Positions 1-11,515 of a DNA stretch of 64,000 nucleotides are shown piece after piece. The DNA comes from Lantana camara (lineage: Eukaryota; Streptophyta; Magnoliopsida; Lamiales; Verbenaceae), in assembly GCA_037501455.1 (NCBI GenBank), contig CM074858.1:44575001-44639000 (forward strand), given 5' to 3'. Every line of letters starts with the position of its first letter. Position 1 is the stretch's first letter. Made by a program: the position numbers and the translations under genes. Under the pieces are notes generated by a model that saw only the letters and a program-made list of their open reading frames with translations, did not search any database and had not been told where the DNA came from.

Positions 1-2160
1 GAGACACGGTAAACCAACACGATCCTTTCACGCTTAGGAGATTGAGTTCACGCATGTCTTGTAGTAGGAATAGTAACGGTGTTGATTCTGCACTTCATTT
101 TATTATGGATCACCCTTTACTCTATCTTGTTATTTTGATTCCCAAATACTTTTTAAATACATTTCTTCATTTCTTAGAGCACTTGTCCCTTCCGATATTA
201 TTCTCAAAGTTTTTCCCCACCTCGGTCTTGAATTTCATCAAGTGCTAAGTCTTCCAATTCATCTCTTAAAACCTTTGTAGAATTCTTGTTACTTGTGATT
301 CTTGCATTTTCGTTGCTCGTAATGAAAGTGACCCGTTCGGCACAATCGTAAATTTTCGAAGTCATCTCCCGGTCAACTCTTCCCCTTAAGAAAAAAATTT
401 TTTTTTTTTTCAAACTCCTTGAACTTACTCTACCGGTTCTTGGATCAAAGATTCTCGATTTCATCAACTTAGCTCCCTCAGTGTAAATGGTTCTAATCAC
501 GGCACTGGTTTGGTGATATTTGTCATAGTCACCTTGAAGCGATTAGTAGAGATAGCAACCCATTTTTTCCAAACTACCGACTCTACTTTTCCCGAACCTT
601 AGTATTCTCTGCTCTGAATGAAGGAAGCAGGGAAATACACAAATGAAGAGTTCCTCTAATACCCTTGCGAACTCCAGAATAGACCAAAATCATGGATCAA
701 CAGGTAATCATGGATTCTTAGATTATCGTTGAACTTTGAGTAGAATCAGATGACCCAATTCCAAAAAATGCTGACTGATAACGAAGAAATATTCTTCTTC
801 CCCTCGATTCGATAGGACCCGGTTGAGGCGGTAGTCGAAGCAAAAAATGGAGAGAGCATCCTAGTAATAAACACTAAATAATGCATGTCGGTTAAGAATT
901 CTAATGCACGTAGGACATTTTCTAATAATTAATGATGCGACACGTTGGAGAAATTATATCAGTTAAAGGTGCGTATATACATAAAGAAATTTAAATAATT
1001 TAAAATGAGGTATGATGCACGTGCTTATGAATGCATTGAACCTGTCACCGTAGTAGGGGTAAGCTTCAACCAGTTACTTATTCCTTGTTTCTTGAATTAC
1101 AACCTTGTCTCGAATTGTTAGTCATTTCTTGTTTTCCTACGGTCTTCCGATTCTTCAAAGTTTCCGTGTATCAACTTATGTATCCCCACGGTCCGAAATT
1201 GAATCCCCTAATCCTAAATTCTTCTACACCCAATGGAATCAATATCTTAATTTCTTTTCCAAGTACCGAGCTCTAAGTGTTAGCCGAACCTTCACCATGG
1301 TTATCGCCTTGATCAAAGTTCCCTCGGTTTATTCTTTATGAATTCGAATAGTTGAAGGAACTCAACATTCAATTGCTTACACTTGAGCACATAACTTCCC
1401 TCCATAAGTTCTTTGCTTTTCTTTATCGTTTCCATTTGTTGCTCTATATCTCCGAATTCAACCTCACAACACGACAATTCAGCTTGGATCTGGAAAATAA
1501 ACTCCAACCCGTCCGAAGCTAGAACCTTTGGCATCTTGGCTTTCCATGGACTTGAAACCATCGGTTTGAAGTTCCCATGCTTATCTCTTCACCTCTGAAA
1601 CTTTCAAACCAGTGGTTTATGTCACACTACGGTGTACACGAGTTGATAGTCTTTGGAATTTATGGAAATGATGAAGTTGGTGGAATTTCCTTGTGGATCG
1701 GGGCGTTCTATTACGGGCGTTTAGCGAGTGAAGATAACCTTTTATGGAAAGGCCTTGAACAATCCTCTCTCTCATTGAACCTTGATGCATTTTCTACCCA
1801 ATCAACAACTAGGAGGAGGAAACTTAATGTCAAGGTTGAACGTAGTTTTGACGACATGGTATCAAACCTACAAAGCACCAATCAAGTCGAATATAGATGC
1901 ATGAGGGTTAGTTTATGATTATGGCACATATTTAGAGCAACGAAGCATATATTTAATGCAAAATGCAACATATAATCAACAAAATTTAATTTAAACACAT
2001 TCAACGAGTAAAATTTTCATCAATCAGTATCAATTAATCATAAGGATTGATGCAATGCACACGTTGACAAGTTGTCCCTATACCGTTCGATCTAGACTTG
2101 ACACGACACGACACTAGAAACCCCGATTTTGCAACCTGGGGCTCTGATACCACTTTAAGA
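1..2160 (-). mobile_element. E1: internal region of a minus-strand non-autonomous LTR element (partial)
   Basis: This is the interior of an LTR retrotransposon read right to left. It starts next to the PBS at 2141-2152 and continues beyond base 1, so the 3' LTR lies outside the window. About 100 nt after the PBS resemble the same part of E2, E3 and E4. No gag, protease, RT or integrase motif is visible. One minus-strand reading frame at 1313-1561 (82 codons) holds a peptide that recurs in E3 (see findings). Around 1012-1056 lies the GCACGTGC-containing box found in all four LARD-like interiors. Stop codons are frequent. I infer a LARD-type element that depends on enzymes in trans; the peptide could instead be the remains of a gag-like frame. 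Confidence 0.7.
2141..2152 (-). promoter_or_regulatory. Primer-binding site of E1 (initiator Met tRNA type)
   Basis: On the minus strand this reads TGGTATCAGAGC, the classical plant PBS complementary to the 3' end of initiator methionine tRNA. It lies 8 nt inside the LTR border at 2161 and proves that the element runs leftwards. Confidence 0.9.
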
Positions 2161-2196
2161 TGTAGCACCCGGGACGAGAGCACCACATCCCCAGCA

Positions 2197-2253
2197 CTAT
2201 GAGTTCGGTCCACATATGAAATGGGCTAATTCATACATAAACCAAACTCACAG
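2197..2253 (-). other. U5 stem-loop of E1, 24-bp stem
   Basis: Arms at 2197-2220 and 2230-2253. Read on the element's sense (minus) strand all 24 positions pair, 18 as Watson-Crick and 6 as G-U. On the opposite strand those six would be A-C mismatches. The element sits just upstream of the PBS in the genomic RNA. Equivalent stems occur in nearly all other LTRs here. Confidence 0.7.
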
Positions 2254-3583
2254 CGAACGGAAGATAATAACAATAAAACAGTCCTGGCTAGGCGGAGTCT
2301 AACCCTGTACCAATTAAGTAGAGCATGCAAGATAGTAGTGCGCGGAAGCAATAAAGCAATAATAACCATATCAACAATTTGATCATCTAATAGCACACAA
2401 CCTAACAAGGGGTTCAGCTATGCAAGCAACCTATCCCGATTTAGTACAATTCGATAAGTAAATGGCTCGCAGGTCCAATAATTAAACCAATACAATAGGT
2501 AACTACAATATGCAGTGAGTGTACAAGTGTAGGACCCGAACAAAGATATGACTCCCGCCTAGCAACAACCTGTACAAAACCTGAGGGACAAAAAGGGGAG
2601 GGGTCAGTCTCTAGAAGACTGAGTGAATAAGGGCTTAAATAGATATATAAAGCGATAAACATGTAGGTCCTAATCTCATGAAAGTTTTTAAAGGAATAAT
2701 TTTAAAGGAAAAGGGACATTCACGGAATTACGACACTTCCAAATTTTAATTCATGATAATAGGCTATCAGTTGCTCGGCGAGCGAGCAAATCTCCAACCT
2801 TACTCCCAATTGCGTAACAATGATATGCTTCTTATTAGGTGATCAAGAAATTATTAGGTTTCGATCATTACAATACAATCAATAGAGTAACAGTGCATAG
2901 TCAGTTCCATCCTTCTTCCTCCGGGTGATGGTCCGGGTAGCTAGCCCTCGCCATCCAATCAATATGGTAAATGGGTGCATGAATTCCCAAGGCCCGAGAT
3001 TCCATCCTCCACTAACCTCCTAGTGGATTCCAAGTTTAGCTCAACAATGTGGGAGAGTGTAAGAGGTCAACGTCGGCCCAATGCCTCCCCGGATTGCTCA
3101 ATACACTCAGCCTTGGGCCCCTATAGTAGTAGGGTAGATACAATGCAATAGGGTTTCATTTCAGAAAATAATTGATCGTTGAAAATGAATACAATAATAT
3201 AATTTACCTTTTGGCCAAAATAGTCAATTTAGGGTTGTCGGGTTTGCATATAATAACCTATCAATTTCCTCACCTGAGATGCGACAAGACACGAGGAACT
3301 GACAAGACTTATGCAAACTCAATCGAGTTATCTCTGCCCAGGAGATCTCTGTACAAGAACAAGAATACGTTGTACTCGTAAGAAACGACTCAATATGAGA
3401 CCAATTATGACGCACGGCATAATCATGAAATGATATGATGTGAATTGACAATTATGTAATGTCATAGACATATTCATGCATGAAATGAACATATAATACC
3501 AGGTATTGATCATATAAAGGCTTAGGAATGAAAATGGGATCAATAAAATCAAGCAGGAAATCACAGACATCTCTTGGACACTT

Positions 3584-3809
3584 GGAACGGCCGTTCCAGG
3601 TTAAAGACTAAAATGGGAACGGTCGTTCCCAGCTCCCCGAAATGATCTGGTGCGTCTGTATAAAAATCTCATTTGCTCATGCTTGGGAACGGTCGTTCCG
3701 GCAGTAGGCCAAACTGGGAAGGGTCGTTCCTAGCTTCGCACTCCAGATCATCCAAGGGAATGGGAATGGCCGTTCTGGGAAATAACTAGGAATGGGAAGG
3801 GCTGTTCCC
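3584..3809 (-). repeat. Cluster of six short palindromes, GGAACGGCCGTTCC type
   Basis: Units at 3584-3597, 3615-3630, 3685-3699, 3716-3730, 3762-3776 and 3794-3809, each a 14-16 nt inverted repeat with arms GGGAA/TTCCC around a CGG(C/T)CG-like core, spaced 20-70 bp. The cluster lies about 930-1155 bp from the LTR 5' end, as in E4. Confidence 0.85.
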
Positions 3810-4739
3810 GCTGTGCGGGAAGCTCAAAACAGAGCAAAAATAGGGGAAGCTCTCGGACCATATTCAAACATCACAAAACACACACAATTAAACCCCCAAA
3901 TGCATTAAATCATGCAAGAAACATACTTAGGCACTTAAAATACAATTAAAATCAATATAAACACTCAATTCATGCCAAAATTCATCAAAAAACCCTACAA
4001 AGATACCATGATCAACCAAGCTCGAACCTTCATGAATTCAAGTTATAAATGCATAAAACTTACTAAAAACCAACATACATACTTCATATTAAATCATGGA
4101 GTTCAAAGAATCATAAACCCTAACAAAGCTTCAAGAATTCATCAAGTTATATAAGCATGATCTTACCTTGAAGAAATAAAAGATGGAGGGGATGAAGAGA
4201 TAATGAAGGTAAGGAGTTTGATTCCTTAGTGAAAATGGATGGAAAGCTTGGGGTCTCCTTGCTTGCCTTAAACCGAGATTGAACGGGAGAAGAAGGAGAA
4301 AGGTGTGTGTCTTGCTTGTATGGAAGAATGAAGAAGAATTATGTATTTATGTATGTGTGTATGTGTTATGTCGTGAAAGAAAGGGAAAAGAAAAGGGAAA
4401 TTGCACCCAAGACCTTATCAAATTTAAAGTCATGCAATTGAATTCAAAATTTATAAATACTACAAATAGATCCTCAAGAAATTATCAATTAAGTCCATAA
4501 ATTTCATAATGTTTCAATTAAGGACAATTAATCATAGAATCTCACAATTACATATAATTTAAGCACTTATTCATGCTCGGTGAATTACATATACAACTCA
4601 CGTAATTGAATTCATGAAGATTAGAGATTTAAATCATATAATTCATGAGAAGTTACAAGTAATTAAATTAAACCCTAAATCTAAAAACTCACACGCGTGG
4701 CGCGGGTACCTGAATGGCTGGAAAAACTGGGGCGTTACA

Positions 4740-5703
4740 CATGGGGTCGCCGAGCTCTCCTATCAACACTTTCCTTTGAGAGTCTCGCCCAACCTTAGGA
4801 GGTTGAGGAAGGGTGTTTCTCTTGAGCCGGTGGAAGCAACCGCCGAAGGTTTCAAGGACGTAATTAAGCCTTGTCTTGTGTGAATTTGAACAATAAGTTA
4901 GGGTCGTCAACCCTTCTATCACCCGGAGAAAGGATAGTTTATGAATTCTGTTTTGATTATGAATCTGTCTTTGAATAAGAGAAGTTGGGAAGAAGGAGGA
5001 CTCGTGCTCGCCGAGTTAGTGTGACTTTGAATGATTCTATGAAATGGGAATGGATTTCTAATTACCTAAAATTGGCTATTTTGGTCTATGGCCCTTAACT
5101 TCTTTTAGGTATATATATCTATTATCATTGGAAATGTTTTAGCCTGTAAAAACCATCCTCAGTTCATGGATCTTTATGAATTTGATAAATACTTTGCTCT
5201 ATACGTATTATGGGTGTGTGTGTTTGCCCCCTCACCAGTCTTTAGGACTGACCCTCAGTGTTGTTTCTCTTTTATCCCTTTTTTGTTGGGTTGCAGATAC
5301 AGTCAGAGTTTGAGCTAGGCTTCAAGTGGTCGTCGTGCCTTACTTGTGGTTTAGCTCGAGTCTCATTTGCATTGTAGTGGATTCTTAGCTTTGATACTTA
5401 TGATCTATTTTGAGTTTTGTGATTACTTTGTTACTTAGATTATTATTTTGGCCCCGGATGGGCGTTGTATATTTGTATATGGAACTGATATGCTCACTTG
5501 ACTTATTTTGGTGTATATGTTGATCTTGGGATTATGTTATGAACTGTTTAACATTTCCTCTATATTCTTGATATGTTTTGCACTCTGATTGAGGGTCTAG
5601 TCCGCCTAGCTTAGGTGTGTGTTTTGTTTGTCACCCGTTCACTATTGTTTGATGCGTGTGCGGACTTTCTATTCGTTACACGTGTTGGACTCTAGTGCAG
5701 GGA
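4740..5703 (+). mobile_element. E0: right-hand part of a Tekay-type LTR
   Basis: Homologous to the later part of the E7 LTR (compare 39600-40560): the GGGGTCGCCGAGCTC block, the GCTAGGCTT block, and the terminal stem-loop (5642-5695). E1 interrupts it on the left. It stops around TAGTGCAGGGA, short of the usual LTR end GGTGTTACA, and joins integrase sequence within a few bases. The last part of the LTR, the PBS, gag, protease, RT and RNase H are thus missing, which indicates a large deletion. Confidence 0.75.
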
Positions 5704-5710
5704 CGCTAGT

Positions 5711-6835
5711 TGGTGAAGGCTGAGCATCAGAAACCAGGAGGAACTCTCCAACCACTTCCGATTCCTAAGTGGAAGTGGGAGCTTGTGACAATGGACTTCG
5801 TGTCCAGCTTGCCGAGGACTAAAGGAGATTTCAATGGGATTTGGGTCATAGTTGATCGGTTCTCGAAGTCGGCCCATTTTCTCAAAGTTCGGATGTCCGA
5901 TAAGATGCCCAAGCTAGCCAACTTGTATCGCAAGGAGACCGTGAGGTTACATGGTGCACCGGTTAGCATTGTTTTAGACAGAGATCCTCGGTTTACAGTG
6001 AATTTTTCGAAAGAGTTGCAGAATTGTATGGGTACGAAGCTCCAGTTAGCACCGTATCTCACCCACAAATGGATGGTTAATCCGAAAAGTTGATAAATTA
6101 TCTCGAGGACGTGTTTCGTGCTTGTGCCTTAGATTATCAAGATACGTGGGATGAGCATTTGGACTTGGTCGAGTTCACCTATAATAATAACTTTCAATCA
6201 TCGATTGGTATGGCTCCGTATGAGGCATTATACAGGAGAAAGTGTTGGTCACCTCTCATTTGGGACATTGATGAATGGAGGTGGACCAAGGATGGTAAGC
6301 TTGACAGAGCTAAGAAACCAGCTAGGATCCAAGAGACCATCTAGAAGGTGAAAGTAATTCAGCAACGGTTGAAGGTAGCTCAGGACCGACAAAAAAGTTA
6401 TGTGGATAAGAGAAGACGACCCCTAGAGTTTGAAGTGGGAGATATGGTTTTCTTGAAATTATCTCCTAGAAAGAGGTTTACTTGGATTGGTAAGGGCGGA
6501 AAGCTTAACCCGCGCTACATAGGCCCCTTTGAGATTCTTGAAAGAGTTGGGCAAGTAGCTTACGGATTGGAATTACCACCGAGTTTGATCGGGATTCACA
6601 ATGTTTTCCATGTCTCACAACTAAGGAAGTTTTATCCCAATGAGACTTATATACTCCCAGTTGAAGAGGTACAACTTGAGCCAGATTTAACGATAACAAG
6701 GCACCCGGTTAAGATCTTGGACCGGAAGATGCAAGAGCTGAGAAACAGGCAGATTCCTTTGGTGAAAGTCTTGTGGCAAGATTAGAAGTCCGAAGAAGCC
6801 ACTGGGTAGACTGAGGAAAAGATGAAATAGTTGAA
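5711..6835 (+). pseudogene. Integrase core, integrase C-terminus and chromodomain of a Ty3/gypsy (Tekay/Del-like) pol, broken
   Basis: The first reading frame (5710-6093) begins just after the integrase zinc finger and covers most of the catalytic core, with first acidic residue in MDFVSSLPRT and second in LDRDPRF. A frameshift near 6045 moves the reading to another frame. An in-frame TAA at 6078-6080 and TAG at 6342-6344 follow. Then come the AYNN-type block (FTYNNNFQSSIGMAPYEALY), the C-terminal GPFEI and GIHNVFHVSQLRKF blocks, and a chromodomain-like end (ILDRKMQELRN...IPLVKVLW), closed by TAG at 6783-6785. Family knowledge: these enzymes insert retrotransposon cDNA, and the chromodomain biases the target site. 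Intact members also have gag, protease, RT and RNase H, all absent. The copy cannot make active enzyme. Confidence 0.92.
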
Positions 6836-6861
6836 CCCAGAGTTATTCAAGACCCTGCTTC

Positions 6862-6897
6862 GGACCTGAGGATAGGTCCTTCTGAAGGGGGATAGGT
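6862..6897 (+). promoter_or_regulatory. E0 polypurine tract with upstream hairpin
   Basis: PPT GAAGGGGGATAGG abuts the LTR at 6898. Immediately upstream, 6862-6879 forms GGACCT-GAGGAT-AGGTCC, a 6-bp hairpin recurring with different stem sequence in E2, E3, E4 and E8. Confidence 0.8.
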
Positions 6898-7949
6898 TGT
6901 AATATCCCGGTTTTTTGGACTTGCAGGTATGACGTCATGGGTGTGATACATGCGCAATTTATTTATTTATATATGCACTTATTTGTTAATATTGATGTTT
7001 TGATTTTATATGAACTTATTTGAATTAGGTTTTGAGCTTTGAATATGAATTTTGAACGTTTATGACTACATGACTTAGAACTTGAGCTATATGTATCCGA
7101 ATTCAATTCCGATTTTTGTGAAATTTTGATATGTCGGAAATACATGAGCTATGAACCTGATTATATACTCATTATGTGATTTTTAATTTATTTGGTTTAG
7201 TTTTGGCTCGTTTTTGTTTTGAGAAAACAAAAGGGGCTAAAGAGCATTTAGCACACCTTGGGTTCCAGGCGACGTAACTTGGGATCGAGAATTCGGATTC
7301 AAATTCTGTCATCTCCATTGGACTTGTTTCAATGATTCGGAGCTAATGGAACAAGTCTGATCATTTTGTAAGCCCGTTTGAACCTCCGAAATTTGCCCGA
7401 ACCGATCACCTTGTACCGGATTTTCCATCTTTGGCTAAAATAGCCATAACCTTTACAATTCAACATTTTTTTTTACTTATTCATGGGCCCTCATTCCACC
7501 CACTTACCTCCCGACCTCCCTCTCTCAAATCCATTTCTTGTCAACCACAAGAAAGAGGGAAAAAGTTGCTGAAAATCGAGATCAAGAGGAGAAGAAGGAA
7601 GAAAGAAGAGAAACTATTCATCCTTAGTGATTTTGAGCCCTTGTCACCTTCAAATATCTTCCAACTGAAGAGGTAAGATAATATTTGTGTTCCTCATCCC
7701 TTTTTGAAAATTTTAAGTATAATTTTGCTAGATATCTCCATGATTTGAGCATTTTATGGCATATATGATGAATAGTGAGGATTTAGAGTATTTTGAGGGT
7801 TCTAGGATGATTCCTTGTGAAATATTTTGATGTGAAGCATGTGATATGATCCTAAGACACCATTTATAACTTTTATGAACTTTCTTTAAGTGGTAGTTGA
7901 GAATTCATGAGTTTGCCATTATTGAACTTTAAAGGTTTTGTAGGAGCTT
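6898..7949 (+). repeat. E0 3' LTR, first 1052 bp
   Basis: Begins TGTAATATCCCGG right after the PPT and has CAGGTATG shortly after the start. It includes the conserved AATTCGGATTCAAATTC box near 7290 and a donor-like GAGGTAAGA at 7671-7679. E2 interrupts it at 7950. The remainder is not found on the other side of E2, so it was deleted. Confidence 0.85.
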
Positions 7950-10900
7950 TGTAGCACCCGTGACGATAGGCACCACATCCCCCGCACTACAAGTCTAGTC
8001 CACACGTGAAATGGATGATCCAGCATGAACCGGACTCATAGCGAACGGGTGACAAAATAAAAAGTTTCCTAGCTAGGCGGAACTAACCCTGAACCAATTA
8101 ACTCAGTAACCAAAACGTGATACGGAAGCAATAAAGTTACATGAACGGATTCCATAATGGCTTCAAGCCGAATCATATCAAAACATAAATTAAATTCAAC
8201 ATGCACCTAACAACGGGTTCAACTACACATGCAACCTGTCCCGAATCAAAATTCAATAATAAATCATAAACATACGTTGGCACACAGGCCCATTTAATTA
8301 CATGGTACCAATAAACATAATAAAGGTGAAATGTGACTCGAGTGTACGTGGAAGACTTGAACGAATACTACAACTTGACTCCCGCCTAGCACAACCTGCA
8401 AGAAGACTGAGAAGTGGGGAAAAGAGGGGTCAGTCTCTAGAAGACTGAGTGAGCAGGAGTTGTACGTATATATATATATATAAAAACAAGCACATGCAAG
8501 TCATAAATCCCAAGCAAGGTTTTGTAAAAGTTAGTTCCCACGAAGGGCATGAAATCATTTACCAATGCTTGGTCTTTACGACTAATCCATATTAAAATTC
8601 ATTAAGTTCGTAATGCATGAATAATCGTTATGGCTCGACGAGTGAGCGCGCGTTATCTCCAACCAAACTCCGACCGTGTACAATGAACATGATTTAATAC
8701 TTTTGAATACGTGATCATACAATACGTAATAATACATGCGGGCGTAAAACGTAGTCGTTTGGGAAATCCATGTCCCAGCCTTCCCGCACGGTGCATAACG
8801 TAAACATGAACATAATCGTAAAACATTCCAACCTTCTACCTCCGGGCGGTGGAAGGGTTTGCAAGGCCTTACCACCTCGTGACGTGACGTTTCGAGACGG
8901 GGGATCATGACTCCTTCCCGCTCCTTCGATGGATTAACCACCGGCTCAAGAATATCCTGCCTTCCTGCCACCAAAGTCGCGCGAGGATAATCTTAAAGGG
9001 TACTACATGATAAGGGATTGCCCGACGGCCCGATGTCGTGCCAGTATCCAAGACCACGTTTCCCCGGGCCCAATAACGTGAACATGACCTTCGTTATCTC
9101 GACAAAACATTCGTTACGTTAGAACATTCCAATACGTTTTATTATAATTGATTCATTCCTTAAAAAAACATTTACTCGATAAGAATTTACTCAATGACTT
9201 TACTTGAAAACAATACATAAATATACAATTAGGATTTTGGCCAAAACATATCACACAAGGGTTATAGGGTTGATAATTATTCTAGAACGAAAACACCCTC
9301 ACCTGGAATACCACGAGACAATAAACATGATTGATACGGGTGCCTATTCAATCCGGAAGCCTCCGCCCTGGAGTTGAACTGTACAAGAGAAAGTAATATT
9401 GTGTACTCGTGAGAGATGAATCAATATGAAACCAATTAGGACGCACGCCATGCTTATGAGATGGTGTAACATGTCATGAGATAATTCAATATGGAATAAA
9501 GCATAAGTATGTCATGAAAGGGTATGATCATGTTCATATGCTCAACTACTCACACAAATTCAATTCATATATCAAGCACGAATTCAAACAATCAAACTAA
9601 AGCAAGAAAGAACCAAAGAGTGACAAATAATAGCATAATTATTAATTAATCAAGCATATAGTCTATATAAGTCACCTATGGGAGCCAAGGAAGTGAAAGG
9701 AATGCAATATGAGGGGTTTCGGCAAAGTTTGGCAAAAGTTGATAATTTTCGGAAATGTACAAGCTGTGGAAAAACAGGAATATCCTAAGTTATAGAAGTT
9801 CGAATGGATTTTGGTTTGTTGGATATGAAACTATACACAAATACCTTTCCGATGGTATATGGCTCGTTTTCTAGTTCAAATTGAGAAGAAAATGGCGTAA
9901 GCTTGAAGTTAGACGAGTGAAGTTTTTTGGGAAAGTGGCGACACCTAAAAGAATTGATTATAACTCAAAAATGCTAAAATATATTGAGATGATTCTAATT
10001 GGAGGTTATTCTACACTTGAAGAGGTTTCCAACGGTTCACAAATCAGGTCAATCAAAGTTCGTATGAGGGAGAACCGTCCGTTTGAAAAATGGTCTGAAA
10101 GTAGAAACAGGCGTGTGAAAACCTCCTATAACAGTGCCAAACGGGCGTTTGGTGCGTGAACTGGAAAGCCAAACGGGCGTTTGGGAAGCCGCTGGGCAAA
10201 AAAACAGGGGAAAGATAGGGCTAGGCTCGAAAATTGGCTCCCAATCCTTTCCAACACAAATCAACAACAATTAAACTTCTCAAAACCAACATATAACGTG
10301 CATATGAGTCATATATATCAATTAGGCATCAAAAGAACCATGATATCATACAATAATTCATCAAAATCTCCATATGAAACCCTTATGGACACAAGTGATC
10401 ACCCAAGCTCAACTTCTTCTAACTCATGATTAAGATGCACAAAACCAACTCAGGATTATCACATATGATTCATATAATCTCATGGGATGCAAAGAATCAC
10501 ATACACCAAGATTTACCAATATATATAAACATGCTCTTACTTTATATAAGGAAAGGGGATGGAGGAAAATAAAGAGAAGAAGAAATGGAGCTTGATTCTT
10601 GGTGAAGATGGAAGAAAATCTTGGCTTCCTCCTTGTCTTGCTAACACCGAAATGGAAGGGAGAAAGAGATGGAGTTGGTCTTGCTACTCTTGGGTGAAGG
10701 AGATGAAATGAAATATGTATGCATATGTCTATATAATTAAAGTGGAGATATTATGTATATAATATTCTTAGTGCTCATATATATATATATATATAATGCA
10801 TGTGTAAGTATTAGTGTAGGAAGAATTAGACATATATAAATATATATAATTACATGTCTCATGAATGAGTATAGTATATAAATATACTCTTATGAAATTA

Positions 10901-11143
10901 TTTTGAGTTTAAGTAAGTATATATATATATATCGGAAAACATGTTATGAGATGAAATGAATAAATCATGCATATGCTAGAAAATGAATTGAAATGAAATT
11001 AAAATGAACACTTAGGCAATTAGACAATTAATCGCATAATCCAATTAGTCACACAATTCAATTATGCACGCTTAACAAATCTAACTCCCAAACTCACACG
11101 TGTGGCGCGCGTACCTGAATAATTTGAACATGCAGGAGTTACA
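7950..11143 (-). repeat. 3' LTR of E2 (3194 bp)
   Basis: On the minus strand it starts TGTAACTCCTGC at 11143, directly after the PPT, and ends GGGTGCTACA at 7950. It carries the GCCAAACGGGCGTTTGG palindromes (10131-10190), about 0.95-1.07 kb from its 5' end, and the terminal stem-loop at 7987-8041. Short TA repeats lie at about 8467-8482, 10780-10796 and 10918-10931. Confidence 0.9.
10070..10190 (-). repeat. Palindromes CCAAACGGGCGTTTGG in the E2 3' LTR
   Basis: Two clear units near 10136-10152 and 10168-10184 have arms CCAAAC/GTTTGG around CGGGCG, and a weaker one (CCGTTTG) lies near 10078. The same cluster in the 5' LTR copy is at 46640-46755, partly mutated. Confidence 0.75.
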
Positions 11144-11144
11144 A

Positions 11145-11179
11145 CCTCTCCCCCTTAAAATGGACCTGTCCTCAGGTCC
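11145..11179 (-). promoter_or_regulatory. E2 polypurine tract with upstream hairpin
   Basis: The minus strand reads AAGGGGGAGAGG against the LTR start. Upstream of it, 11162-11179 forms GGACCTG-AGGA-CAGGTCC, a perfect 7-bp stem nearly identical to that of the Tekay-type ruin E0. Confidence 0.85.
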
Positions 11180-11360
11180 ACCGCCTCAAGTTCTGGACTC
11201 TTAAGCAACTCTCCCGGGTTCATCCCACGCGGGTTAGCAACTCCCCATCAAGGATTAGTTCGGAAAAGGTCTTGAAGCAACAAGGGTCTTGAATATTGTT
11301 AAGTCACTACCCTAACTCACCGGAACTACCCACTCGAGAAACTAAACAAGTAGCAAGCAA

Positions 11361-11515
11361 GCGCGAGAGAACCCCGTCTCTTAAACAAGCAACGAGAGAA
11401 CCCCGTCTCTCAACAAGCAACGAGAGAACCCCGTCTCTCAACAAGCAATGAGAGAACCCCGTCTCTCAACAAACAACGAGAGAACCCCGTCTCTCAAACA
11501 CAAGGAAAGAGAACT
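11361..11515 (-). repeat. Tandem hairpin array, GAGAGACGGGGTTCTCTC type, in E2
   Basis: About five units of 26-30 bp, read on the plus strand as GAGAGAACCCCGTCTCTC with linkers such as AACAAGCAAC, followed by a degenerate unit. Each unit is an inverted repeat with a 5-6 bp stem. It lies roughly 200-370 bp upstream of the PPT in element orientation. Confidence 0.85.

Larger units (their letters stand above)
2161..4739 (-). repeat. 5' LTR of E1 (2579 bp)
   Basis: On the minus strand the LTR begins TGTAACGCCCC at 4739 and ends GGGTGCTACA at 2161, beside the PBS. The start is followed by the shared CAGGTACC box, also seen near the start of the other LTRs. A splice-donor-like CAAGGTAAGA lies at 4161-4170. 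A palindrome cluster occupies 3584-3809 and a long stem-loop 2197-2253. Sequence to the right (from 4740) is the LTR of E0, so CATGG at 4740-4744 is the expected right TSD; its partner is outside the window. Layout resembles the E4 and E12 LTRs, so these three probably form one subfamily. Confidence 0.88.

Noticed and set aside
8582..8974. 130-codon minus-strand frame, repeated at 45006-45398
   Set aside because: Copies of one LTR segment of E2; no known domain, no start context, frame differences consistent with neutral decay.
11361..11515. Regularly spaced repeats that could suggest a CRISPR array
   Set aside because: Repeats are 18-nt hairpins with short, nearly identical linkers, inside a plant retrotransposon and present in two sister elements. 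No spacers and no cas genes.
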